This document shows positions 1 through 6,927 of a stretch of DNA of 6,927 nt, one piece after another; within the stretch, counting starts at the first letter, position 1, and the number at the start of each line of letters is the position of its first letter. The DNA comes from Fidelibacterota bacterium. Its GTDB lineage: Bacteria; Fidelibacterota; Marinisomatia; Marinisomatales; UBA1611. Below the pieces are notes generated by a model. That model made no database searches, had not been told where the DNA came from, and was given only the letters and a program-made list of their open reading frames with translations. The position numbers and the translations under genes are program-made. Location: contig DQOT01000059.1 in NCBI GenBank assembly GCA_015658495.1, positions 1-6,927 of the forward strand, written 5' to 3'.

Positions 1-679
1 AATCAATATTCTTTTGGGATGAAACGGGTGCAAAACTCAACAACAACCGACGTGGAAATGTATTCAAATCATCACACCGTTCTTGGTAGTGGTCAATCAT
101 TTTTACAATATTGGATGAATCATACAAAACTTGCGTTGTGAAAAATTCTGAACCATGCTCACTTTTTTTGATCAAATTTTTTGATTCGATTTCCCGGCTT
201 GGAATGGCGATCCCACCACAGAAAATATCGCCGCCATTCGAAATATACTCTCGGGAGACAGACCTTAAAACTTCATTAACTGTTGGACCCGGATATTCAA
301 CTTTGCTCGACTCACCCCCAACAATGATCAAATTTTCGATCTCATAATCCCTGTTCGTTTCTTCTATCCATCGCATCTGGGCATCAAAGGGTTCGTGAAC
401 CACGACTCGGTTTACGATGGCTTCCACGCCAACAATATCCTGAAGGAGTCGCCCAAATTCCCTAGGTTCGCCACGTTTTTGATTGGTAACAGGCCGGTCA
501 CCACGCCCACTTTCATCACGGACTTCAGGAATATTGATGGCGTCAATATGGGTTTGGGAGAGAAGCGAACTAATGATCTCTGCATAGGAGTTCAATGTAC
601 CATCCTTTTCCCGTGGTGGTAAAATTTCATAAGCGACAACCGGTCGCTGCGGTTTTTTTACTTTATCTCGTATTCTCAT
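1..679 (-). CDS. Divergent methylenetetrahydrofolate reductase-like protein (3' end cut off by the window edge)
   Basis: The reading frame is open from the ATG at 679-677 to the left edge, giving 226 residues without a stop; the C-terminus is missing. The pattern is that of a MetF-type TIM barrel. YEILPPR (residues 17-23) aligns with the FEFFPPR start of E. coli MetF, placing E18 at the catalytic Glu28. IIVGGE (118-123) matches the strand ending in RGD, with Glu at the FAD-contacting Asp120. GGIAIPSRE (155-163) matches the AAYPE strand, TTQVLYD (181-187) matches ITQFFFD, and LLSFAPVS (213-220) matches the IPGILPVS strand. The usual PHLTC strand reads VNRVV here. The expected role is NAD(P)H-dependent reduction of 5,10-methylene- to 5-methyltetrahydrofolate in the cytoplasm. 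Its ATG overlaps the metH stop (ATGA) and has no clear Shine-Dalgarno, so translational coupling is likely. The position next to metH supports the folate role. The family is fairly secure; the exact cofactor and reaction are not, so I give no symbol. Confidence 0.8.
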   Translation of the reverse strand, partial: MRIRDKVKKPQRPVVAYEILPPREKDGTLNSYAEIISSLLSQTHIDAINIPEVRDESGRGDRPVTNQKRGEPREFGRLLQDIVGVEAIVNRVVVHEPFDAQMRWIEETNRDYEIENLIIVGGESSKVEYPGPTVNEVLRSVSREYISNGGDIFCGGIAIPSREIESKNLIKKSEHGSEFFTTQVLYDSSNIVKMIDHYQERCDDLNTFPRRLLLSFAPVSSQKNID

Positions 680-3600
680 GCGTATTGTTCATTTTTTAAA
701 ACACTAAAATAAATAGAGTCCGGATGAGAAAAGTACCACCCGCATACCGATGCTGCAGGCCACATGGCTCGGGTTTCAGTCAACAAAACACCGATTGCAT
801 TTTCTACATCCAACAGGTTCCAGATCTTATCTTTCTCTTGATGATCCGGACAACTGGGATAGCCCGGTGCAGGACGAATCCCCTGGTATTTTTCTTTGAT
901 CAATTCTTTATTAGAATAAATCTCATCAAATCCATAACCCCAGTCATCTTTCCGGATTTTTTTATGGAGCCATTCAGCAGCGGCTTCTACAAATCGATCT
1001 GCCAAAACTTTCACCATGATAGCATTATAATCATCATGATCTGATTCAAATTGCTCAACCAGTTTTTCCAATCCATGTCCAGCCGTAACGGTGAACAACC
1101 CAATATGATCATCACCATTTGGAGAAATAAAATCTGCGAGACAAAAATTGGGTTTATTCCCTTTATCGATCAATTGACGGGGAAAATTGAACGTAATCTC
1201 ATTTTTTAGTAAATGCACTTCTTCTTCTTTGGATTGAGCAGGAAAGATCCCAAACACAGCCTTGCTTATTAATGAATTTTTTTCGATGAGAGATGCCAAC
1301 ATATTTTGAGCATCATTAAAAAGTTTTCCCGCTTCGACTCCTTTTTCAGAGTCATTTAAAATTTCTGGATACGTCCCCTTGAATTCCCACGCATGAAAAA
1401 AGGGTGACCAGTCGATATAATCCTTTAATTCATTTAATGGAATCGATTCGATCTGTTGAATCCCGGTTTTTTGGGGTTGAACAGGTTTATAATCCAATTT
1501 TGGTTTTCTGTCTCTTGCAGCATTAACTGTTAACAGTTTTATCTTTTTTTGGTTTTGATAAAAGGTTTCTCGGATCAATCGATATTCTTCTTGGATTGAT
1601 TCGACCAACTCTTTTTTATGATCCGGGTTTAACAATTTACCCACAACACCCACACAACGGCTGGCATCTATTACATGAATTACGGGTGCCGGATATTTCT
1701 CTTCTATTTTTACGGCTGTATGTTTTCGACTCGTGGTAGCGCCACCGATCAAAAGGGGAACTTGAAATTTCTGCCGTTTCATTTCTGATGCTACATGAAC
1801 CATTTCATCCAAACTCGGTGTGATCAAACCAGACAGGCCGATCATATCCGCATTGACTTCCCTCGCCTTAGATAATATTTTATCCGCCGGAACCATGACA
1901 CCCAAGTCAATAATGTTGTAGCCATTGCACCCCAAAACGACGCCCACAATATTTTTTCCAATATCATGAACATCCCCTTTCACTGTTGCCAAAACGATGG
2001 TTCCATTGGAGATATCTTTTAACCCTTTTTCTTCTTTTTCTTTTTCAATAAACGGAACCAAATGCGCTACTGCTTTTTTCATAACCCGGGCTGATTTTAC
2101 CACTTGGGGCAGGAACATTTTCCCTGAGCCAAATAAATCTCCAACGCGATTCATTCCATCCATCAATGGACCTTCAATCACATCAATCGGTCGGTCCAAT
2201 TGAATCCGGGCCTCTTCAGAATCTTCCACAATAAATTGGTCAATTCCTTCGACTAAGGCGTGGGATAATCTTTCCTGGATCGGTAATGATCGCCATTCAT
2301 TATCCCATTTTTTCTCTCGCTTGATTCCAATAAATGCTACAGCTAATTCCACTAATCGGTCCGTGGCATCGGGATGACGATTGAACAAAACATCTTCGAT
2401 AGCATCACGAAATGAGGGTTCAATATCATCATAAACAACCAATTGTCCCGCGTTGACAATTCCCATATCCATTCCATTTTGGATGGCATGATAAAGAAAA
2501 CAGGAATGCATAGCTTCGCGAACCGCATTATTTCCCCGGAATGAGAATGAAAGATTACTTACGCCGCCACTGATGTGAACAAGGGGCATTTTTTCTTTGA
2601 TCGTTTTTGCAGCGTCAATATAGGCTTTGCCATATTGATTATGTTCTTCGATTCCTGTTGCCACAGCAAAAATATTGGGATCAAAAATGATATCTTCCGG
2701 GCTTATTCCAACTTTTTCAGTCAATAATATATAGGCCCGTTGGCAGATTGCCACTTTCCGCTCAAAGGTATCTGCCTGACCCTGTTCATCAAATGCCATA
2801 ACGACCACGGACGCACCATATTTTTTGACCAAATTCGCGTGCTGGATGAATTCTTCTTCTCCTTCTTTCAAGGAGATGGAATTCACAACACCCTTTCCCT
2901 GAATATTCTTTAAACCCGTTTCAATAACACTCCATTTCGAAGAATCAATCATGATGGGTACTTTGGAGATCTCCGGTTCGGAAGCAATTAATCGTAAAAA
3001 TCGTTCCATGGCTTCTTCGGAATCAATCAAGCCTTCATCCATATTCACATCAATGATCTGAGCCCCATTTTTTACTTGTTGTCGAGCCACAGACAATGCT
3101 TTGTCATACTGATCTTCTTTGATCAATTTATTAAATTTAGCGGATCCGGTGACATTGGTTCGCTCGCCCACATTGATAAAATTGGAATCAATGCGAATGA
3201 CCAAGGGCTCTAAACCACTCAATTTTGTCAACGGTTCAACTTCCGGGATTGACCGTGGCGTAATCCCATCAACCGATTTTGAAAAGGCTGATATATGGTC
3301 TGGGGTAGTCCCGCAGCATCCACCCACAATATTGACCAATCCTGATTCAGAAAATTCCTGGAGGAATCCGGACATTTGATCGGGGGTTTCATCATAGGCG
3401 CCAAATTCATTGGGGAGTCCTGCATTGGGATAAACGAGAACATTCGTATCAGCAATCTGAGAAAACGCATCCACATAAGGACGAATCTGTTCTGCGCCAA
3501 GAGCACAGTTCAGTCCCACAGCCAACAGATCCATATGTCGGATCGAATGCCAAAATGCTTCCACCGTTTGACCGGAAAGTAATCGTCCACTTGCATCGGT

Positions 3601-4233
3601 GATCGTTCCGGAAACCATGACAGGAATCTCATTACCAGTCTCTTCGAATAAGGATTGAATTCCAAAAAGTGCTGCTTTACAATTCAAGGTATCGAACACC
3701 GTTTCCACCAACAATACATCACAGCCGCCATCCACCAGACCTTTGGCCTGTTCAAAATAGGCAGCTGATAATTCATCGAATGAGATATTCCGGAAACCTG
3801 GATTGGATACATCCGGGCTCATGGATGCTGTTTTATTGGTGGGACCTAATGCACCGCAGACAAATCTTGGTTGATCAGGTGTCTTTTCTGTGAATTCATC
3901 CGTAGCCTTCCGCGCAATTTCTGCAGCAGCTTTATTGATCTCATAAACCAGGTCTTCCGTTTGATAATCAGCCTGGGAAATGCGGGTCGCGTTAAAGGTA
4001 TTTGTTTCAATGATGTCAGCGCCCGCATGCAAATAGCCCCGGTGGATCTCACCCACCACATCCGGACGAGTTAAACACAGAAAATCATTATTCCCTTGCA
4101 GGTCGCAGGGATGATTCTGAAACCGGTCACCACGGAAATCTGACTCTTTAAGTCCATAGGACTGAACCATGGTACCCATAGCGCCATCCAGGACAAGAAT
4201 TCTGTTTTTTAATATGTGTTCGATTTTTGGCAT
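676..4233 (-). CDS. metH: Cobalamin-dependent methionine synthase (5-methyltetrahydrofolate-homocysteine methyltransferase)
   Basis: MetH transfers the methyl group of 5-methyltetrahydrofolate through cob(I)alamin to homocysteine, giving methionine and tetrahydrofolate in the cytoplasm. The 1185-residue protein has the full four-module layout. The homocysteine domain (about 1-325) carries LDGAMGTM (15-22) and the zinc ligands C243, C306 and C307. The pterin domain (about 350-610) contains [11 protein letters not shown] (354-364). The helical cap and B12 domain (about 650-880) carry DVHDIGK (754-760), with H756 as the lower cobalt ligand, and [10 protein letters not shown] (801-810). The C-terminal AdoMet reactivation domain (about 930-1175) has DWSPFF (941-946), [12 protein letters not shown] (1120-1131) and SGWYFSH-like CGWYFSH (1164-1170). 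Length and all key residues suggest an intact enzyme that needs B12 and a flavodoxin-like reductant. The start is fixed by N-terminal homology and by an in-frame TGA upstream with no other start between. No Shine-Dalgarno precedes it; a T-tract from a terminator hairpin abuts the ATG. The stop overlaps the next gene. Confidence 0.98.
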   Translation of the reverse strand: MPKIEHILKNRILVLDGAMGTMVQSYGLKESDFRGDRFQNHPCDLQGNNDFLCLTRPDVVGEIHRGYLHAGADIIETNTFNATRISQADYQTEDLVYEINKAAAEIARKATDEFTEKTPDQPRFVCGALGPTNKTASMSPDVSNPGFRNISFDELSAAYFEQAKGLVDGGCDVLLVETVFDTLNCKAALFGIQSLFEETGNEIPVMVSGTITDASGRLLSGQTVEAFWHSIRHMDLLAVGLNCALGAEQIRPYVDAFSQIADTNVLVYPNAGLPNEFGAYDETPDQMSGFLQEFSESGLVNIVGGCCGTTPDHISAFSKSVDGITPRSIPEVEPLTKLSGLEPLVIRIDSNFINVGERTNVTGSAKFNKLIKEDQYDKALSVARQQVKNGAQIIDVNMDEGLIDSEEAMERFLRLIASEPEISKVPIMIDSSKWSVIETGLKNIQGKGVVNSISLKEGEEEFIQHANLVKKYGASVVVMAFDEQGQADTFERKVAICQRAYILLTEKVGISPEDIIFDPNIFAVATGIEEHNQYGKAYIDAAKTIKEKMPLVHISGGVSNLSFSFRGNNAVREAMHSCFLYHAIQNGMDMGIVNAGQLVVYDDIEPSFRDAIEDVLFNRHPDATDRLVELAVAFIGIKREKKWDNEWRSLPIQERLSHALVEGIDQFIVEDSEEARIQLDRPIDVIEGPLMDGMNRVGDLFGSGKMFLPQVVKSARVMKKAVAHLVPFIEKEKEEKGLKDISNGTIVLATVKGDVHDIGKNIVGVVLGCNGYNIIDLGVMVPADKILSKAREVNADMIGLSGLITPSLDEMVHVASEMKRQKFQVPLLIGGATTSRKHTAVKIEEKYPAPVIHVIDASRCVGVVGKLLNPDHKKELVESIQEEYRLIRETFYQNQKKIKLLTVNAARDRKPKLDYKPVQPQKTGIQQIESIPLNELKDYIDWSPFFHAWEFKGTYPEILNDSEKGVEAGKLFNDAQNMLASLIEKNSLISKAVFGIFPAQSKEEEVHLLKNEITFNFPRQLIDKGNKPNFCLADFISPNGDDHIGLFTVTAGHGLEKLVEQFESDHDDYNAIMVKVLADRFVEAAAEWLHKKIRKDDWGYGFDEIYSNKELIKEKYQGIRPAPGYPSCPDHQEKDKIWNLLDVENAIGVLLTETRAMWPAASVCGWYFSHPDSIYFSVLKNEQYA

Positions 4234-4260
4234 AAAAAAAGCCGGCGCTGTGTCCGGCTT
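4234..4260 (-). terminator. Intrinsic terminator after hpf, abutting the metH start codon
   Basis: Reading the minus strand, AAGCCGG (4260-4254) pairs perfectly with CCGGCTT (4245-4239) across an 8-nt loop. The 3' arm runs into seven consecutive T residues (4240-4234), which directly precede the metH ATG at 4233. A run of A residues upstream (4262-4267) could extend the stem. The plus strand also shows the hairpin followed by CTTTTTT, so it is structurally bidirectional, although no plus-strand gene ends here. It most likely ends the xer-pckA-hpf transcript. Because it leaves no leader for metH, it may instead act as an attenuator with read-through. Confidence 0.85.
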
Positions 4261-4337
4261 CTTTTTTCAGAACCTTTTTAGCGCTTGTTTAATGTCGGGG
4301 CAATATGGTGCAAATCACGACGGATTGAAATTAGATA

Positions 4338-4355
4338 AACTCTATGAAGAGTTCA
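4338..4355. promoter_or_regulatory. Small overlapping palindromes in the hpf-metH gap (possible operator or mRNA hairpin)
   Basis: On the plus strand AACTCT and AGAGTT (4338-4343 and 4348-4353) form a perfect 6-bp inverted repeat with a 4-nt spacer. TGAA and TTCA (4345-4348 and 4352-4355) form a second dyad that shares bases with it. The site lies 30-47 bp after the hpf stop in very AT-rich sequence, and no T-tract follows it, so it is not a standard terminator. A weak promoter-like pair on the minus strand, TTGAAA then TAGAGT 17 bp later, overlaps it. An operator for metH is conceivable, but I recognise no known consensus and short palindromes arise by chance in such DNA. Confidence 0.25.
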
Positions 4356-4384
4356 AATATTTTTCAAATTTTTATTTTTCTTTA

Positions 4385-4675
4385 TTATCTATGATTATGG
4401 AGTACATCCATATGTTTTTTAAGTTGGTGCATTGTTTTTTCAACAGCATTGTCAATGGACTTGATCATGTTTTTTGTCACTGCTTTTGCGAAGAACCTAT
4501 TTCCAGGAACTGATAAACTGATCTCTGCTGTATGATCGTTGTGTTCATGTTCCAATATGATCTGGCATTGTGTTGCTCTATCATTGTATTTCTTGAATTT
4601 TCCAACTTCCTTCTCCGCATATTCACGAATGTTATCGGGTGCGTGAAAATGTCTGGCAGCAAATTCTATAACCAT
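4385..4675 (-). CDS. hpf: Ribosome hibernation-promoting factor, short form (HPF/RaiA/YfiA family)
   Basis: HPF-family proteins bind the decoding centre of the 30S subunit in slow growth or stationary phase and silence idle ribosomes. This 96-residue protein spans the single ribosome-binding domain: a first strand (MVIEFAARHF), helix 1 with IREYAEKEVGKFKKY (16-30), strands around QCQIILEHE (36-44) and TAEISLSVPG (49-58), then helix 2 IKSIDNAVEKTMHQLKKHMD (71-90). The lysine-rich helices fit rRNA binding. There is no C-terminal dimerisation domain of the long HPF type, so it belongs to the short class. The start is supported by AAGGA (4686-4682) 6 nt upstream of the ATG. It begins 20 bp after pckA and is probably co-transcribed with it; a terminator lies between it and metH. 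Whether it acts as HPF (100S dimers) or as RaiA (70S inactivation) cannot be told from sequence alone. Confidence 0.92.
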   Translation of the reverse strand: MVIEFAARHFHAPDNIREYAEKEVGKFKKYNDRATQCQIILEHEHNDHTAEISLSVPGNRFFAKAVTKNMIKSIDNAVEKTMHQLKKHMDVLHNHR

Positions 4676-4695
4676 AATGTTTCCTTTTCGTTTTT

Positions 4696-6312
4696 TTACA
4701 ATGAAGGACCGGCATTTAGTACCGCCGTGTCACCTAAATCATATTGTTTATAGTTCATCTGAAACTTTTGAACCAATTCTTTTGCTGTGGTATGGTACTC
4801 GTCCAAATTATCCCAAGTACGGACAGGATTCAAGAGATTTGGATCAATTTCGCCAAGTGATATTGGGATTTGAAATCCAAAATATGGATCTAGTTCAAAT
4901 TCGGATTTTTCAATCTGTCCACCCAAAATGGAATTAATAATCTCCCTGGTTTTTGGAAGGCTGAATCGTTTTGCACCGGATTTTGCGCTAGCCCCAACCC
5001 ATCCAGTGTTTATCAGATAAACATCTACGTCAAATCTTTCCATTTTCTCTTTCAAGAGTTCTGCATAACGCAAGGGGTGGAGCGTCAAGAATGGGCCGCC
5101 AAAACAGGGAGAAAAAGTTGCAGTTGGTTCTGTAATTCCCCGCTCCGTCCCTGCGACTTTTGCAGTGTAACCGCTGATGAAATGATACATGGCTTGTTCC
5201 GAAGATAATTTTGCAACCGGTGGTAACACACCATAGGCATCACACGTTAGAAAAATGATCTTTTCCGGATGTCCCGCGACGCTGGGTTTCCCCAGTCCAT
5301 ACACAGAATTATCAATATGATTTAATGGATATGAAACTCGTGTATTTTCCGTTTTGGATCCATCTGTAAAATCAATGATTTTTGTTTCGTCGTCATAAAC
5401 CACATTTTCCAGCAAGGCACCTTCCCGGATAGCATTGTAAATATCCGGCTCTTCATCCTTATTCAGGTTAATGACTTTTGCATAACATCCACCTTCAAAA
5501 TTGAAAATGCCATCATCAGACCAACCGTGTTCATCATCCCCGATCAGCGGACGAATAGGATCGGTGGACAATGTGGTTTTTCCTGTACCTGAAAGGCCAA
5601 AGAAAATAACAGGATTGCCACCATCCACAGTCACATTTGCAGAACAATGCATAGACAGGACACCTTCTTGAGGCAGCAGGTAATGAAGGACAGAAAAAAT
5701 GCCTTTCTTCATTTCACCGCCATATTCCGTCCCACCGATAATGGCAATACGTTTCCCCAGATGGAACAAGATGAAAGTTTCAGAATTCATCCCTAATTCT
5801 TCAAAATTTTCGTTGGATACATCCGAGGCATTAATGATGGTGAATCCTGGTTTAAACCCCTCTAATTCGCCTTCTTCAGGGCGAATGAACATGTTATGGA
5901 CAAAATGAGCCTGCCATGCTTTTTTTGCAATGATTCGTACATTCAAAGAATATTTAGGATCAGCACCGGCGAAACCGTCAAAAACATACGTTTTAGACTC
6001 ATGGGACATGTTATAATAATTCACAACTTTGTTATAGAGTCTATTAAAAATTTCTTCAGAAACCTTTTGGTTCACCGGTCCCCACCAGATTTTATCAGAA
6101 GAACTGGGCTCATCCACGATGTATTTATCCTTGGGAGAACGACCCGTATAAATGCCCGTATCCACCATGGCAGCACCCCGAAGCCCAATAACGCCCTCAC
6201 CGTTATTCACAATATCATTCACCATTGATTCAACGGAGACGTTCCGATGAACATGGGTCAAATTCACCAGACCGAGTTTATCCAGTCCCAGGGCATTCCC
6301 TGATATTTTCAT
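4696..6312 (-). CDS. pckA: Phosphoenolpyruvate carboxykinase (ATP)
   Basis: This enzyme converts oxaloacetate and ATP to phosphoenolpyruvate, CO2 and ADP, the entry step of gluconeogenesis; in some anaerobes it runs in the carboxylating direction. The 538 residues match the usual length of the ATP-type family (about 540 in E. coli). Diagnostic motifs are all present: YTGRSPKDK (55-63) with substrate-binding R58, the P-loop GLSGTGKTT (239-247), the kinase-2 metal site LIGDDEHGW (256-264), NTRVSYPL (323-330) with R325, [12 protein letters not shown] (354-365) and [20 protein letters not shown] (389-408). No key residue appears lost. The ATG is favoured by GAGGAG 9 nt upstream and by family length. 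It follows the Xer gene by 15 bp and precedes hpf by 20 bp, so the three are probably one transcription unit. A gluconeogenic enzyme next to a hibernation factor would fit joint expression under carbon limitation, but that is inference. Confidence 0.98.
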   Translation of the reverse strand: MKISGNALGLDKLGLVNLTHVHRNVSVESMVNDIVNNGEGVIGLRGAAMVDTGIYTGRSPKDKYIVDEPSSSDKIWWGPVNQKVSEEIFNRLYNKVVNYYNMSHESKTYVFDGFAGADPKYSLNVRIIAKKAWQAHFVHNMFIRPEEGELEGFKPGFTIINASDVSNENFEELGMNSETFILFHLGKRIAIIGGTEYGGEMKKGIFSVLHYLLPQEGVLSMHCSANVTVDGGNPVIFFGLSGTGKTTLSTDPIRPLIGDDEHGWSDDGIFNFEGGCYAKVINLNKDEEPDIYNAIREGALLENVVYDDETKIIDFTDGSKTENTRVSYPLNHIDNSVYGLGKPSVAGHPEKIIFLTCDAYGVLPPVAKLSSEQAMYHFISGYTAKVAGTERGITEPTATFSPCFGGPFLTLHPLRYAELLKEKMERFDVDVYLINTGWVGASAKSGAKRFSLPKTREIINSILGGQIEKSEFELDPYFGFQIPISLGEIDPNLLNPVRTWDNLDEYHTTAKELVQKFQMNYKQYDLGDTAVLNAGPSL

Positions 6313-6321
6313 TATTTATTG

Positions 6322-6327
6322 CTCCTC
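6322..6327 (-). promoter_or_regulatory. Strong ribosome binding site for pckA
   Basis: On the minus strand GAGGAG directly follows the TAA stop of the Xer gene (6330-6328) and sits 9 nt before the pckA ATG. With the preceding A of the stop codon it reads AGAGGAG. It decides the pckA start and places termination of the upstream gene right at the initiation site, which favours translational coupling. Confidence 0.85.
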
Positions 6328-6927
6328 TTACGATCCATGTGGATGTGCATCTTTGTAAATGTCTTTCATTTTTTTCGGATTTACTTTTGTGTATATCTGT
6401 GTTGACGATATACTGCTATGTCCCAAGAGTTCCTGGATAGAACGGATATCTGCATCATTATCTAATAAATGTGTGCCAAAGGTGTGCCGTAATGTGTGTG
6501 GGCTGGCACCTTCGCTCCCACCCAATACTACTTTTAAATAAATTTTAATTCTTTGCTGGACAGTTCTAACAGCGATCCTATTTTCTCCCCGGCCAGTGAA
6601 TAAAGGTGTTTCCCGTGGTGACATCCAACTATGCCCTCGGTTTTTCAAATAGGTTTCAAGAGCGTATTTTGCTGGATTCCCAAAGGGGACAAGCCGTTCT
6701 TTATTTCCTTTGCCTAACACTTTTAACATTTTTTCATGTGGATTTATGGAACCGATATTGAGTCCAACCAATTCGCTCAACCGTATTCCAGTTGCATAAA
6801 ATAATTCAAGGATAGCTTTATCCCTGATTCCCGTTAGGGTTGATGTATCGGGTATATTCATGAGTTCATCAATCTTATTTGATTGTACAAAGATCGGAAT
6901 CCGTTTTGCAATTTTTGGGGTTTTAAT
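6328..6927 (-). CDS. XerC/XerD-type tyrosine recombinase, catalytic domain (5' end cut off by the window edge)
   Basis: This is a site-specific recombinase of the Xer family, which normally resolves chromosome dimers at dif. The frame is open to the right edge, so 199 residues are visible. The ATG at 6861 is internal: the 22 residues before it (with [12 protein letters not shown]) match the linker that precedes the catalytic domain in Xer proteins. The N-terminal core-binding domain, about 100 residues, lies outside the window. Numbering from the ATG at 6861, all catalytic residues are visible: R27 in [12 protein letters not shown]51 in GKGNKER, H122 and R125 in [15 protein letters not shown]148 in [10 protein letters not shown] and the nucleophile Y157 in QIYTKV. 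The tail KDIYKDAHP is typical of chromosomal Xer proteins rather than phage or transposon integrases, and no attachment site or mobile gene is nearby. XerC and XerD cannot be separated on this part, so no symbol is given. It overlaps nothing and ends 15 bp before pckA. Confidence 0.93.
   Translation of the reverse strand: MKTPKIAKRIPIFVQSNKIDELMNIPDTSTLTGIRDKAILELFYATGIRLSELVGLNIGSINPHEKMLKVLGKGNKERLVPFGNPAKYALETYLKNRGHSWMSPRETPLFTGRGENRIAVRTVQQRIKIYLKVVLGGSEGASPHTLRHTFGTHLLDNDADIRSIQELLGHSSISSTQIYTKVNPKKMKDIYKDAHPHGS

Noticed and set aside
3228..4061. Minus-strand open frames at 3228-3506 and 3846-4061.
   Set aside because: They lie inside metH in another frame and have no family-like motifs; metH is intact across both regions.
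4291..4315. A sigma-54-like pattern on the minus strand, TTTGCACC followed by TTGCC, upstream of metH.
   Set aside because: The spacing is one base short of the -24/-12 consensus and the conserved GG at -24 is TG, so it does not meet the consensus.
4234..4384. A cobalamin or SAM riboswitch ahead of the B12-dependent metH.
   Set aside because: The 151-bp gap is too short for a full cobalamin riboswitch and has no B12-box-like or SAM-aptamer helices; only the terminator and a small dyad are visible. I also see no tRNA in it.
111..6541. Many plus-strand open frames of 60-114 codons, for example 724-1044, 4169-4513 and 5896-6228.
   Set aside because: All lie antisense to strong genes (metH, hpf, pckA, xer, the MTHFR-like gene), have no recognisable domains and read as mirror-frame shadows.
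6328..6927. The tyrosine recombinase as an integrase of a mobile element or integron.
   Set aside because: Its sequence is of the chromosomal Xer type, the neighbours are housekeeping genes in the same operon, and there are no repeats, attachment sites or cargo genes.

Overview
The window carries five protein-coding genes, all on the minus strand and packed almost end to end. They read from the right edge to the left: a Xer-type tyrosine recombinase (5' end cut off by the window edge), ATP-dependent phosphoenolpyruvate carboxykinase (pckA), a short ribosome hibernation-promoting factor (hpf), cobalamin-dependent methionine synthase (metH), and a divergent methylenetetrahydrofolate reductase-like protein (3' end cut off by the left edge). 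No plus-strand gene is supported. There is no RNA gene, mobile element, CRISPR array or stretch above 300 bases without a gene. The only sizeable intergenic gap, 151 bp between hpf and metH, holds an intrinsic terminator and a small palindrome.

The sequence is moderately AT-rich bacterial DNA with clear purine-rich Shine-Dalgarno sites before pckA and hpf. The pairing of a Xer recombinase with a short, about 96-residue HPF recalls an arrangement I remember from Bacteroidota and relatives (FCB group). A lineage of that kind, possibly a marine uncultivated one, is my best guess. It is an inference from gene content and not established by the sequence.

Functionally there are two blocks. The right block (xer, pckA, hpf; gaps of 15 and 20 bp) looks like one transcription unit and combines chromosome dimer resolution, gluconeogenesis and ribosome hibernation. 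It ends in a strong hairpin plus T-tract. The left block (metH and the MTHFR-like gene, overlapping by ATGA) is a methyl-group module: an MTHFR would make 5-methyltetrahydrofolate and MetH would use it to methylate homocysteine to methionine. The terminator T-tract touches the metH start codon, which leaves no room for an ordinary leader. How metH is transcribed and translated is the most puzzling local question.

Most of the window is recognisable housekeeping sequence. I do not see an undescribed multi-gene system. The items most worth checking are the divergent MTHFR-like protein and the terminator abutting metH.
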